Shown here piece after piece: positions 54,652-62,296 of a stretch of DNA of 64,000 nt; within the stretch, counting starts at the first letter, position 1; each line of letters opens with the position of its first letter. The position numbers and the translations under genes were made by a program. The notes under the pieces were generated by a model that was given only the letters and a program-made list of their open reading frames with translations, made no database searches and was not told the origin of the DNA. Origin of the DNA: Edaphobacter sp. (lineage in GTDB: Bacteria; Acidobacteriota; Terriglobia; Terriglobales; Acidobacteriaceae); NCBI GenBank assembly GCA_025462645.1, contig JAOAPB010000084.1, positions 1 to 64,000 on the forward strand, given 5' to 3'.

Positions 54652-54695
54652 TGCGTCCCCTTGATGAGCAGAGATGTCGAATCAAGCTTATTCAT
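54636..54695 (-). CDS. Possible 19-residue leader peptide of the ferritin-like gene
   Basis: ATG 54695 (MNKLDSTSLLIKGTQCPLL) lies 7 nt after GGAG. Its TAA overlaps the ATG at 54636 of the ferritin-like frame (TAATG) and it spans that gene's upstream ATG at 54651. This would couple translation and make 54636 the true start. Evidence is only positional. Confidence 0.35.
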   Translation of the reverse strand: MNKLDSTSLLIKGTQCPLL

Positions 54696-54727
54696 GGCCA
54701 TACTCCATCGAGGCTGGTGTAAAGAAA

Positions 54728-54754
54728 GACCAATCAGGGCCTCGATTTGTGACA
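54728..54754 (-). promoter_or_regulatory. ECF41-like promoter for the ferritin-like gene
   Basis: On the minus strand TGTCACA (54754-54748), 16 nt, then GGTC (54731-54728). It ends 33 nt before the leader ATG and 77 nt before ATG 54651. Confidence 0.65.
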
Positions 54755-54789
54755 GGTGCACTCCGATTTATTTTGCAAATGCATTTCTT

Positions 54790-54816
54790 TGTCACATTTC
54801 GAAGAGCTGCCTTGTC
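54790..54816 (+). promoter_or_regulatory. ECF41-like promoter for the Rieske-TMEM175-peroxidase operon
   Basis: TGTCACA (54790-54796), 16 nt, then TGTC (54813-54816), 71 nt before the Rieske ATG. It is back to back with the promoter at 54728-54754. Confidence 0.65.
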
Positions 54817-54886
54817 ATAGGAGCAGACAAGATGCGACTCCGCGTCTTCTCATCGCACCTCGATCCAAAAACTGAAAGGCACAATT

Positions 54887-55237
54887 ATGCAGATCGATTC
54901 GCCGCAGGCAGACGCTGTAGATTCTTCCATCCACTCCGAAGTTCTCAAAGGTAACCAATTTCGGGTAAAAGAAGTGCCACCTGGATCGGCTTTACTGGTC
55001 GGAGATGCGGCCGTGTTTAACGTCGCGGGCAGTTTCTGTGCCACGCAGGCTAAATGTACCCATAAGCAAGGTCCCTTGAACGAAGGCAAATTCGACGGAT
55101 CGACAGTGATGTGTCCATGGCACGGTTCTCAGTTCAACGTATGCACCGGCGCCGTGTTGCAAGGCCCAGCTGTGGATCCGCTCAAGACCTATCGCGTGAT
55201 TGTAGAAGGTGAAATTGGGCGGGTAGAGGCTGTTTAG
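54887..55237 (+). CDS. Rieske [2Fe-2S] protein
   Basis: The protein has 116 residues, a single Rieske ferredoxin domain without signal or membrane segment. Cluster ligands are Cys57 and His59 (KCTHKQGPLNEG) and Cys76 and His79 (CPWHGSQFNVCTG). It resembles NirD/ferredoxin components that pass electrons to an oxygenase or oxidase. AAAGGCACAA is a weak binding site before ATG 54887. It is first in an operon with the TMEM175-type channel and peroxidase and divergent from the ferritin-like gene, so it may reduce that protein's metal site. That pairing is an inference. Confidence 0.92.
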   Translation: MQIDSPQADAVDSSIHSEVLKGNQFRVKEVPPGSALLVGDAAVFNVAGSFCATQAKCTHKQGPLNEGKFDGSTVMCPWHGSQFNVCTGAVLQGPAVDPLKTYRVIVEGEIGRVEAV

Positions 55238-55341
55238 TTGTAACGCATAGCAGGACAGCAGCGCCCAGCGCGTTTGAAGTTTGCTTGCTTCAATAGTACA
55301 GGCGCTGCGTTTGCTGCTCGCCAGGAATACACGGAGGGTAG

Positions 55342-55944
55342 ATGACCACAGCGCGATTGGAAGCGTTCAGCGACGGAGTGATCGCGATCATCATTACGAT
55401 CATGGTGCTGGAGATGAAGATACCGCATGGCAACGGCCTCGAAGAGTTGCGGCCGTTGCTGCCGACGTTTCTCAGCTACGTCCTGAGTTTCTTTTATGTC
55501 GGCATTTACTGGAACAACCATCATCACATGCTTCATGCTTCCACCGCGGTGACCGGTGCGATACTCTGGGCCAATCTCCACCTGCTGTTCTGGCTCTCAT
55601 TGTTTCCGTTCACCGCAGGATGGATGGGGGAAAACCATTTCACTGCGATGCCCACCGCGCTCTACGGAATGGTGCTGTTGATGGCCGGGATCGCTTACTA
55701 CTTGCTCCAGCAGTCGATCATCCACGCGCAGGGACAGGACTCCATTTTGAAGAAAGCAATTGGGCGCGATTGGAAGGGCAAGCTATCTCCGGTGCTGTAT
55801 ATCTTAGCGATAGTTGCCACCCTGCGTTCGTCGCGGATCGCCCAGGCGGTTCTTGTGATCGCTGCACTGATATGGCTGATTCCGGACCGGCGCATCGAGA
55901 AACATCTTGCTATATCACAGGGACTAGCGATTGGACCGCAATAA
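55342..55944 (+). CDS. TMEM175/DUF1211-type membrane protein
   Basis: The protein has 200 residues with six predicted helices. Helix 1 carries the family signature RLEAFSDGVIAIIITIMVLE (RxxxFSD), which in bacterial TMEM175 channels lines a potassium pathway. FLSYVLSFFYVGIYWNNHHH and LLFWLSLFPFTAGWM follow. It sits between the Rieske and peroxidase genes (gaps of 104 and 59 bp). A role in ion balance during an oxidative response is an inference. Confidence 0.85.
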   Translation: MTTARLEAFSDGVIAIIITIMVLEMKIPHGNGLEELRPLLPTFLSYVLSFFYVGIYWNNHHHMLHASTAVTGAILWANLHLLFWLSLFPFTAGWMGENHFTAMPTALYGMVLLMAGIAYYLLQQSIIHAQGQDSILKKAIGRDWKGKLSPVLYILAIVATLRSSRIAQAVLVIAALIWLIPDRRIEKHLAISQGLAIGPQ

Positions 55945-56003
55945 GGCGGTGTCAAACACGGGAAGCTCAAAAAGAGACAACGAAGTTAACAAATGGAGGG
56001 CTT

Positions 56004-57335
56004 ATGAATCAACGTGCGACGTCAGTACGAAATCACTGCCTGTCGCCGGCACGAGCCAGAGTGGCAATCGATGTCCCGCTTGGCCCTGCGACGTATGCTC
56101 GGATGTTTCCTGAACTCCCGTCATTCCAGGCCGATGAGCAATTCCTGCACGCGCTCGGTCGCGCAGGCGGTATATGCGATTGCGAAGACACCGATGACTC
56201 TCCAAACTCCCTGGGAGACACCGCGGCTGGTTGGCCTATTTTCGGTCAATTTGTGGCTCACGATATAACGGCCGACCGGTCCATTCTGCGATCCCATGCC
56301 AATACGGCGGAATTGCACAATGCGCGCAGCCCGCAACTCAACCTTGAATGCCTATACGGTGACGGACCAACGGGGCATCCGTTCCTCTACCAGCGCGACG
56401 ATCCAGCGAAGTTCCTGCTTGGTTTGGACGGAGCAGACGTGCAACGAAACGCAGAAGGCATCGCAGTTATCGGCGACCCACGCAACGATTCGCACATGCT
56501 GATGTCTCAACTGCATCTCGCCATGCTCAAGGCTCACAACACGTTTGTCGATGAAGCGCGGCTCGCCGGAGCAGCGAACGATCACGTCTTCGACGAAGCG
56601 GCTCGACAGTTGCGGTGGCACTATCAATGGATCGTTCTCAACGAATTTCTGCCTGCGCTTGTCGGACAGACGCTTGCAGATCAGGTGCTTCGAGAAGGTC
56701 CGCGATGGTTTCGCCCTGGTCATGGTGGATTTATACCGCTGGAGTTTGCGGACGCAGCCTATCGGTATGGCCACTCTCAGATTCGCCACCACTACCAATT
56801 GAACTTACATAGTGATCCCGTACCGCTCTTTCCTGATCTCCTGGGATTCCGCCCGGTACCGCGTCTGCACACTGTGGACTGGATGCTGTTCTTCGATGCG
56901 CCCGGTGCGACATCGGCACAGCGGTCCAAGAAGATCGATGGGAAGCTAGTGCAAGCACTCATTGAGTTGCCCGTAGCCATCACGGGTGACTGCGAAATCG
57001 AGGACTATCATTCTCTCGCCGTCCGTGACCTGCAACGAGGGCAAGGTGTCGGGCTACCGTCTGGCGAGGCCGTGGCCCGTCACATCGGAATCGCGCCGCT
57101 CACTCTGGAGCAGGTTGGCATCGCTTCCACGGGTTGGCATGGAGAGACGCCTCTCTGGTACTACATTCTCCGCGAAGCCGACGTCTGTACACGTGGTCAT
57201 CGTCTTGGCCCAGTTGGTGGCCGGATCGTGGCTGAGGTATTGGTTGGACTCATCGATGCGGATGAGACGTCATTTCGTCGGAGTCACCAGGAATGGCAAC
57301 CTCAAAAAACACTGAGTGAATTACTTGCCACCTGA
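56004..57335 (+). CDS. Animal-type haem peroxidase
   Basis: The protein has about 443 residues. ATG 56004 follows GGAGG; the frame is open far upstream but that part overlaps the previous gene. The family fold is shown by IFGQFVAHDITADRS (distal His 86 and Asp 87), GDPRNDSHMLMSQLHLAMLK (Arg 160 near the haem), AHNTFVDEAR, and YRYGHSQIRHHY (proximal His 257). No signal peptide is seen, so it may be cytoplasmic. Such bacterial peroxidases oxidise halides or phenols with hydrogen peroxide. It closes the operon; the ferritin-like, Rieske and chloroperoxidase-like neighbours suggest a shared oxidative chemistry. Confidence 0.9.
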   Translation: MNQRATSVRNHCLSPARARVAIDVPLGPATYARMFPELPSFQADEQFLHALGRAGGICDCEDTDDSPNSLGDTAAGWPIFGQFVAHDITADRSILRSHANTAELHNARSPQLNLECLYGDGPTGHPFLYQRDDPAKFLLGLDGADVQRNAEGIAVIGDPRNDSHMLMSQLHLAMLKAHNTFVDEARLAGAANDHVFDEAARQLRWHYQWIVLNEFLPALVGQTLADQVLREGPRWFRPGHGGFIPLEFADAAYRYGHSQIRHHYQLNLHSDPVPLFPDLLGFRPVPRLHTVDWMLFFDAPGATSAQRSKKIDGKLVQALIELPVAITGDCEIEDYHSLAVRDLQRGQGVGLPSGEAVARHIGIAPLTLEQVGIASTGWHGETPLWYYILREADVCTRGHRLGPVGGRIVAEVLVGLIDADETSFRRSHQEWQPQKTLSELLAT

Positions 57336-57448
57336 CGGCGAGATCCTTTGACGCAATACTTGCGTCGGAGGAATCGTTTATTGTTCAGCGCAACGGCTTC
57401 CAATTCTTTTTGTTGATTCAATCATTTTTCTCCCTCAGCAATTTTCTT

Positions 57449-57475
57449 CTGGCGAATGCGACAAGCATTCGCCAG
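57449..57475. terminator. Perfect 11-bp hairpin after the peroxidase gene
   Basis: CTGGCGAATGC (57449-57459) pairs with GCATTCGCCAG (57465-57475) around GACAA. No T-run follows, so termination efficiency is uncertain. Confidence 0.5.
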
Positions 57476-57522
57476 GCCGCCCATGGTGCGTCTCGGCTAA
57501 GCGAAACGAATTATCCCCATCG

Positions 57523-57549
57523 TGTCACAAAACGTGGATGTGTTCGGTC
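57523..57549 (+). promoter_or_regulatory. ECF41-like promoter for the NmrA-like gene
   Basis: TGTCACA (57523-57529), 16 nt, then GGTC (57546-57549), 55 nt before ATG 57605. Spacing is identical to the two sites at 54728 and 54790. Confidence 0.65.
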
Positions 57550-57604
57550 TTAGCTGGCACGAGCAGCCGATGTGAAATGGCCGTTCGAATGAAGGGAGCA
57601 AATT

Positions 57605-58429
57605 ATGAAAATCGTAGTGATTGGCGGTAGTGGACTCATCGGATCAAAGCTTGTCAACAAGCTTCGTGAGCACGGGCACGAGGCAGTAGCGGCATCACCC
57701 AACTCAGGCGTCAACGCTCTCACCGGAGAGGGACTTGCCGAAGTGCTGAAAGGTGCCTCGGTAGTCGTTGATGTATCGAACTCCCCCTCCTTCGAGGAGA
57801 CCGCGGCGATGAACTTCTTCACCACCGCCACGCGCAATCTCCTTCAGTACGAGCAAGCCGCGGGCGTGCGGCACCACGTCGCGTTATCTGTCGTGGGGAC
57901 TGACCGCCTGGCCAAAAGAAGGCCGTCGGATGCTGAAAAGACGATTCGCGGATACTTCTTCGCAAAACTCGCGCAGGAGAAGCTGATCTCCGAATCTTCG
58001 ATCCCATTTTCGATCGTCCACGCGACCCAATTCTTCGAGTTCGTCAAAAATATCGCCGATGCATCGAGCGACGGCACGACTGTTCGATTGGCACCAGTGC
58101 TCATCCAACCCATGGCGGCTGACGATGTTGCCGCAGCAGTGGGACGGATCGCGGTTGGCGCTCCCGTGAATGGAATCGTTGAAGTGGCCGGGCCGCAACA
58201 GTTTCGCCTCGACGAATTCGTTCTTCAGGGGCTCCGCGCCCACAACGATCCGCGCACGGTCGTCGCGGACCCTGCCGCCGGCTACTTCGGAGTCGAAGTT
58301 GACGAGCGCACGTTAATCCCTGGTAAAGACGCCCGACTGGGCGAGACTCGCTTCGAAACCTGGCTCACTCAATCCGCAAAGCCGGTCACGAGTGCAAATC
58401 CCCAATCCACAGTGGGCGCGTCCCGCTAA
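57605..58429 (+). CDS. NmrA-like atypical SDR oxidoreductase
   Basis: The product has 274 residues. The NAD(P)-binding start is MKIVVIGGSGLIGSKLVNKL (GxxGxxG). LLQYEQAAGVRHHVALSVVG and SIPFSIVHATQFFEF are typical of NmrA/YtfG-type proteins, which lack the classical YxxxK. It may sense or use NAD(P)H, for example as a quinone reductase. AGGGAG precedes ATG 57605. An ECF41-like promoter lies upstream and a strong hairpin follows at 58435. ECF41 sigma factors are often linked to such oxidoreductases. Confidence 0.88.
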   Translation: MKIVVIGGSGLIGSKLVNKLREHGHEAVAASPNSGVNALTGEGLAEVLKGASVVVDVSNSPSFEETAAMNFFTTATRNLLQYEQAAGVRHHVALSVVGTDRLAKRRPSDAEKTIRGYFFAKLAQEKLISESSIPFSIVHATQFFEFVKNIADASSDGTTVRLAPVLIQPMAADDVAAAVGRIAVGAPVNGIVEVAGPQQFRLDEFVLQGLRAHNDPRTVVADPAAGYFGVEVDERTLIPGKDARLGETRFETWLTQSAKPVTSANPQSTVGASR

Positions 58430-58434
58430 AGACA

Positions 58435-58462
58435 GAAGCCGAGTCTGGCTGAACTCGGCTTC
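58435..58462 (+). terminator. Hairpin after the NmrA-like gene
   Basis: GAAGCCGAGT (58435-58444) pairs perfectly with ACTCGGCTTC (58453-58462) around an 8-nt loop. Few T follow, so it may only partly stop transcription into the cupin gene. Confidence 0.6.
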
Positions 58463-58507
58463 AATTCCCAAGCAAAGAACAGAGAGAAACACCGAGGAGA
58501 TTGATTT

Positions 58508-58897
58508 ATGAAGATCGCAAAACTAATTTTGTGTCTGGCATGGCTAGCTCCTGGCTGGCTGATGGCGCAGGAAGCTAAGGTGACGGAGGTCTTGTCGAAA
58601 GACCTCTCAAATATTCCTGGCAAGGAAGGCTTGATGATCACCGTAGACTACCCGCCGGGCAGTTCAGATCCGGTACATCGCCACAATGCACATGGGTTTA
58701 TTTATGTACTGGAAGGCTCAATCGTGATGCAGGTGCGAGGCGGAAAAGAAGTGACTTTGACTGCCGGTCAGAGCTTCTACGAAGGGCCCGATGATGTTCA
58801 CGTCGTTGGCCGGAACGCAAGCAAAACCAAACCAGCAAAGTTCGTAGTGTTCCTGGTGAAGGACAAAGGCGCTCCGGTGCTGATACCCACTAACTAA
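58508..58897 (+). CDS. Exported cupin-domain protein
   Basis: The protein has 129 residues with a signal peptide ([16 protein letters not shown]). The cupin motif 1 is [20 protein letters not shown], and motif 2 is [15 protein letters not shown], with His and Glu residues for one metal. GAGGAGATTG precedes ATG 58508. It may be a small dioxygenase or detoxifying protein; the family name does not fix the substrate. It lies between the NmrA-like and chloroperoxidase-like genes on the same strand. Confidence 0.85.
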   Translation: MKIAKLILCLAWLAPGWLMAQEAKVTEVLSKDLSNIPGKEGLMITVDYPPGSSDPVHRHNAHGFIYVLEGSIVMQVRGGKEVTLTAGQSFYEGPDDVHVVGRNASKTKPAKFVVFLVKDKGAPVLIPTN

Positions 58898-58949
58898 AAC
58901 CACAGGCGCGATTCATTGTATTCGCACAAACTTAAGGAGAGAAATTCAA

Positions 58950-59795
58950 ATGAGCACGATTAAGGTGAAAGATGGCACGACGATCTACCACAAAGATTGG
59001 GGCAATGGTCCGGTCGTCACGTTTTCGCACGGATGGCCGCTAAATTCCGATGCATGGGACGGCCAGCTACATTTCCTTGCCCAGAATGGGTTTCGCGTGA
59101 TCGCGCACGACCGGCGCGGCCACGGTCGGTCCAGCCAAGCATGGTCCGGCAACGACATGAATGGATACGCCGACGATCTGGCAGCTGTGATTGAGACGCT
59201 CGACCTCAAGGACGTCACTTTGGTCGGCCACTCCACCGGCGGAGGCGAGGTTGCACGCTATATCGGTCGTCACGGCACAGAGCGAGTTGCCGCAGCCGTC
59301 CTGATCTCCGCTGTCCCGCCGATCATGGTAAGGTCCGCTGCCAATCCCGAGGGGATACCGATAGGAGTGTTCGATGGATCGCGTAGTAGCCTCGCAAAGG
59401 ACCGTTCGCAGTTCTACAAAGACTTTGCCCTGCCGTTCTACGGCGCTAATCGGCCAGGTGCAAACGTCTCACAGGGGACGCTGGATCAGTTCTGGCTGTG
59501 GAGCATGCAAGGCGGCCTCAAGAACATCTTTGATTGCGTCAAAGCATTCTCCGAGACTGATTTCACCGAGGACCTCAAGAAATTCGACATGCCCACTCTG
59601 ATCATGCACGGTGCGGACGATCAGATTGTGCCAATCAACGATACGGCGAAGAAATCGGCCAAGCTCATCAAGGGAGCGAAGGAGATTTACTATCCGGGCT
59701 TGCCGCACGGTCTCACTGCTACACATGCGGATCAAGTCAACGCCGACCTGCTGGAGTTTCTGAAGTCGGTTCAAATGGCTCGCAGGGCAGCCTAA
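58950..59795 (+). CDS. Alpha/beta hydrolase of the non-haem chloroperoxidase type
   Basis: The protein has 281 residues and no signal peptide. The nucleophile elbow is VGHSTGGGE (Ser 95), the oxyanion strand has [12 protein letters not shown], the acid Asp lies in [10 protein letters not shown] and the His in [10 protein letters not shown]. The sequence closely follows cofactor-free haloperoxidases/esterases ([12 protein letters not shown]). These hydrolyse esters and can make peracids that oxidise halides. AAGGAGAG lies before ATG 58950. It is 52 bp after the cupin gene. The next 246 bp hold no clear gene. Confidence 0.92.
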   Translation: MSTIKVKDGTTIYHKDWGNGPVVTFSHGWPLNSDAWDGQLHFLAQNGFRVIAHDRRGHGRSSQAWSGNDMNGYADDLAAVIETLDLKDVTLVGHSTGGGEVARYIGRHGTERVAAAVLISAVPPIMVRSAANPEGIPIGVFDGSRSSLAKDRSQFYKDFALPFYGANRPGANVSQGTLDQFWLWSMQGGLKNIFDCVKAFSETDFTEDLKKFDMPTLIMHGADDQIVPINDTAKKSAKLIKGAKEIYYPGLPHGLTATHADQVNADLLEFLKSVQMARRAA

Positions 59796-60041
59796 ATCTC
59801 CACGCTGCGGCAGGTCAGCGTAACTTCGAAGGCCCGCCGCAGTTGAGATCAAAATCTGGCACATGCCGGTGGAAATTCCTACCGATAAGTAGTGTGGAAG
59901 TAATCGATGCCCCAAGTGTGATGGGCAATGACAAGCAATCTCTGTGATCGAAGCCCTCAAGCAAGGTGTGAGCGCCGTCTTCCCTAACCTCTCCGTCGGT
60001 TCGGCGATGCACCTTCACAGCTAAAGGAAAGGCACTACAAC

Positions 60042-60794
60042 ATGAATGCGTTCAAAGATAAAGTAGTGATCGTTACAGGCGGAAGCTCGGGAATTGGACG
60101 TGCGGCCGCCCTTCAATTCGCGACCTTCGGGGCTCACGTATTGATCACGGGTAGACGGGTTGCACCCCTTGATGAGGCTGCGAAAGGCCATCCCAATATC
60201 GAAGCCATGGTCGCCGATACTTCCCAGCCAGAGGATGCCTCCCGGACGATCTCAAAAGCAATCGAACGATGGGGAAGGCTGGATGTCCTGGTAAACAACG
60301 CCGGTGCAGGCGCGATCATGCCGTTGGCTGAAGTGAATGCTGAGCGCGTGATCGACATTTTCGCAGTCAACGTTTTGGGGCCGTCACTTCTTGCGAAGGA
60401 AGCGCTACCTCATCTGAAAATGAAGAAGGGAACGATTATCAACATATCCAGCACCTATGGCTCAAAAGCAGGCGCTGGCCTCTCTCACTACGGAGCAAGC
60501 AAAGCGGCTCTCGAATATTTAACCCGCGCGTGGGCTCTGGAACTGGCTCCAATAGGCATACGTGTTAATGCAATTGCTGTCGGCCCAACGGAGTCCGGAG
60601 CTCTGACGGGCATAATGGGGCTCTCCCCCGAACAAGCGGAAGCCGTGAAGCAGCGTGAGCGAGAACAGGTTCCTCTCGGTCGCCGTGGTTTGCCCGAGGA
60701 GGTGGCTCATTGGATCGTCGCCTTTGCGAGTTCGGGAAACGAGTGGGTTACCGGGCAAGTGTTTGGCGTCGATGGTGGACTCGGACTTACCTAG
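60042..60794 (+). CDS. Classical short-chain dehydrogenase/reductase
   Basis: The enzyme has 250 residues. It has the cofactor motif TGGSSGIGRAAAL (12-24), with ITGRR after beta-2 suggesting NADP, NNAGAGA, catalytic Ser in INISSTYGSKAG, Tyr/Lys in HYGASKAAL, and the C-terminal VTGQVFGVDGG. AAAGGAAAGG precedes ATG 60042. The substrate cannot be read from sequence. It is on the same strand as the hydrolase but 246 bp away, so it may have its own promoter. Confidence 0.92.
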   Translation: MNAFKDKVVIVTGGSSGIGRAAALQFATFGAHVLITGRRVAPLDEAAKGHPNIEAMVADTSQPEDASRTISKAIERWGRLDVLVNNAGAGAIMPLAEVNAERVIDIFAVNVLGPSLLAKEALPHLKMKKGTIINISSTYGSKAGAGLSHYGASKAALEYLTRAWALELAPIGIRVNAIAVGPTESGALTGIMGLSPEQAEAVKQREREQVPLGRRGLPEEVAHWIVAFASSGNEWVTGQVFGVDGGLGLT

Positions 60795-60875
60795 CCAAGA
60801 AGGTTTACGACGTCCCTTTGACCAGGATGGCCATCGCGCTACTAATCCGTTGGAAGTCAAACCGAGAGGAAGAAT

Positions 60876-61116
60876 ATGTTAGAAAGATCACAGTCGCGTT
60901 TGATGAGTCACCAGAAGCTGGTCGAGCGTTACAGGCTGCAGTCGAATTGGCCAAATCATTGCACGCCAGTCTCACCGTAATAAGTGTCATTGAGCCTGCT
61001 CCTATTTACTTTTCCTTTTCGACTTTAGCTGCTCCCTATATCCGATGGACTGACGAAATGCGAACCAGGTACATCACCCTGCAATCGAAAGCTCGCAAAT
61101 TTGCAGAGGATGCGGG
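60876..61116 (+). pseudogene. UspA universal stress protein, N-terminal fragment
   Basis: The frame reads VRKITVAFDESPEAGRALQA and AVELAKSLHASLTVISVIEP, the first strand-helix-strand of a UspA domain, then LQSKARKFAEDAG. The ATG at 60876 is one base out of frame with it, suggesting a lost base at the start. The C-terminal ATP-binding G-2x-G-9x-G(S/T) half is missing and the sequence runs directly into an MFS fragment in another frame. Confidence 0.7.
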
Positions 61117-61761
61117 GCGGCATTTCTTCCTTTTGTGGCCATCATGTTTGGACTGTCACGCTGGGCAGGCGGTCTGGTTGCACGCTACGGATCGCGACTT
61201 CCGCTGACAGTCGGACCCCTCGTTGCTGCATGCGGTATCGCGCTTTTCGCCGTTGTTCCGCAGAATGGCAGCTACTGGACCGCATTCTTCCCAGCTGTAG
61301 TCGTAATGGGACTGGGAATGACTATCACCGTCGCTCCCTTAACTACGACGGTGATGAATGCTGTTCCGAACTCCGAGTCGGGCGTTGCTTCAGGAGTCAA
61401 TAACGCGGTTTCCCGTTTAGCCTCTCTGCTTGTCGTGGCCGCTTTCGGTGCGGTTCTGGTCACGGTGTTCAACCATTCGCTGGATAGGCATCTCGCTCAG
61501 CTGGCCTTGAGTCCGAACGTCCGTGCTCAGGTTGATGCCGCCCGGCCTCAGCTTGCGGCCACTCACAATCCTGATCCCATAATTCAGCGTGCGATCGCCG
61601 AGTCCTTTGTAAGCGGCTACCGCACTGTGATCTGGATGGCGACTGGCTTTGCAACTTTGAGTGCAATCACTGCGTGGCTGCTCATTGAGTCTGGTGCACC
61701 TTCGTCTACAGAACGGGCTAATGTCCGTAAATACTCATGGCTTTTAGTGAAGCAAGATTGA
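61117..61761 (+). pseudogene. MFS (DHA2/EmrB-type) transporter, C-terminal fragment
   Basis: About 214 residues with roughly five or six membrane segments remain: AAFLPFVAIMFGLSRWAGGL, LTVGPLVAACGIALFAVV, VVVMGLGMTITVAPLTTTVM, NAVPNSESGVASGVNNAVSR (a DHA2 motif), LASLLVVAAFGAVLVTVF and the final WMATGFATLSAITAWLLI. The first eight or so helices are gone. The junction with the UspA piece at about 61116 is a simple deletion fusion. Confidence 0.75.
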
Positions 61762-61773
61762 AGGACCGTTGAA

Positions 61774-61800
61774 CCTCGGCGAGTGCCCAAATCGCCGAGG
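61774..61800 (+). terminator. Hairpin after the MFS fragment
   Basis: CCTCGGCGA (61774-61782) pairs perfectly with TCGCCGAGG (61792-61800). It follows the stop by 12 bp. No T-run is present. Confidence 0.45.
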
Positions 61801-62296
61801 CACTCAGTGAGAACTCCGGATAGCTGCCCCTTACAGAGAAGGCCACCATCATCACGGTGAAGGCCACCATCACTACCTGAAACTGAAGGTAAGCGACACT
61901 ATATGTGCGATTCAACGGCATAGAGACTTCAACGAGGCAACCACATATCGATCAGTGAATTACGCATGATCCAGCCGCGATATCCAGACGCGGATTCAGC
62001 ACGATCCCGGTTGTCGGGACCCGGAAAGGGGTGTGTAGCACTGACCAAAGCCGTCTCTGGCCACCACACATTTTCAGCAACTTACAAGCCCACCAAACAA
62101 CGATTACCGTTCCGAAAACGTTCCAACCGCGCGGTGGAGTCGGCCAACTCTCACGCCTTGTATTGTCGGAAAGTACGTCTTGCGATTGTGTCTTCACCAG
62201 GTTTCACGTGGCGTCAGCAACCGAGTTGGCAACGATCCGGATACTAGGCGGGAAAGTCCGAACCATTTCCCTCAGAGCCGGAAACGTTTCCTTGGG
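61801..62296. other. Intergenic stretch with a short direct repeat, no recognisable gene
   Basis: GAAGGCCACCATCA occurs twice (about 61838 and 61859). Short frames on the minus strand have hydrophobic runs but no start signals or known motifs. Confidence 0.35.

Noticed and set aside
55281..56003. An upstream extension of the peroxidase frame covering the TMEM175 gene
   Set aside because: The clear ATG with GGAGG at 56004 and the different real frame of the TMEM175 gene show the extension is not translated.
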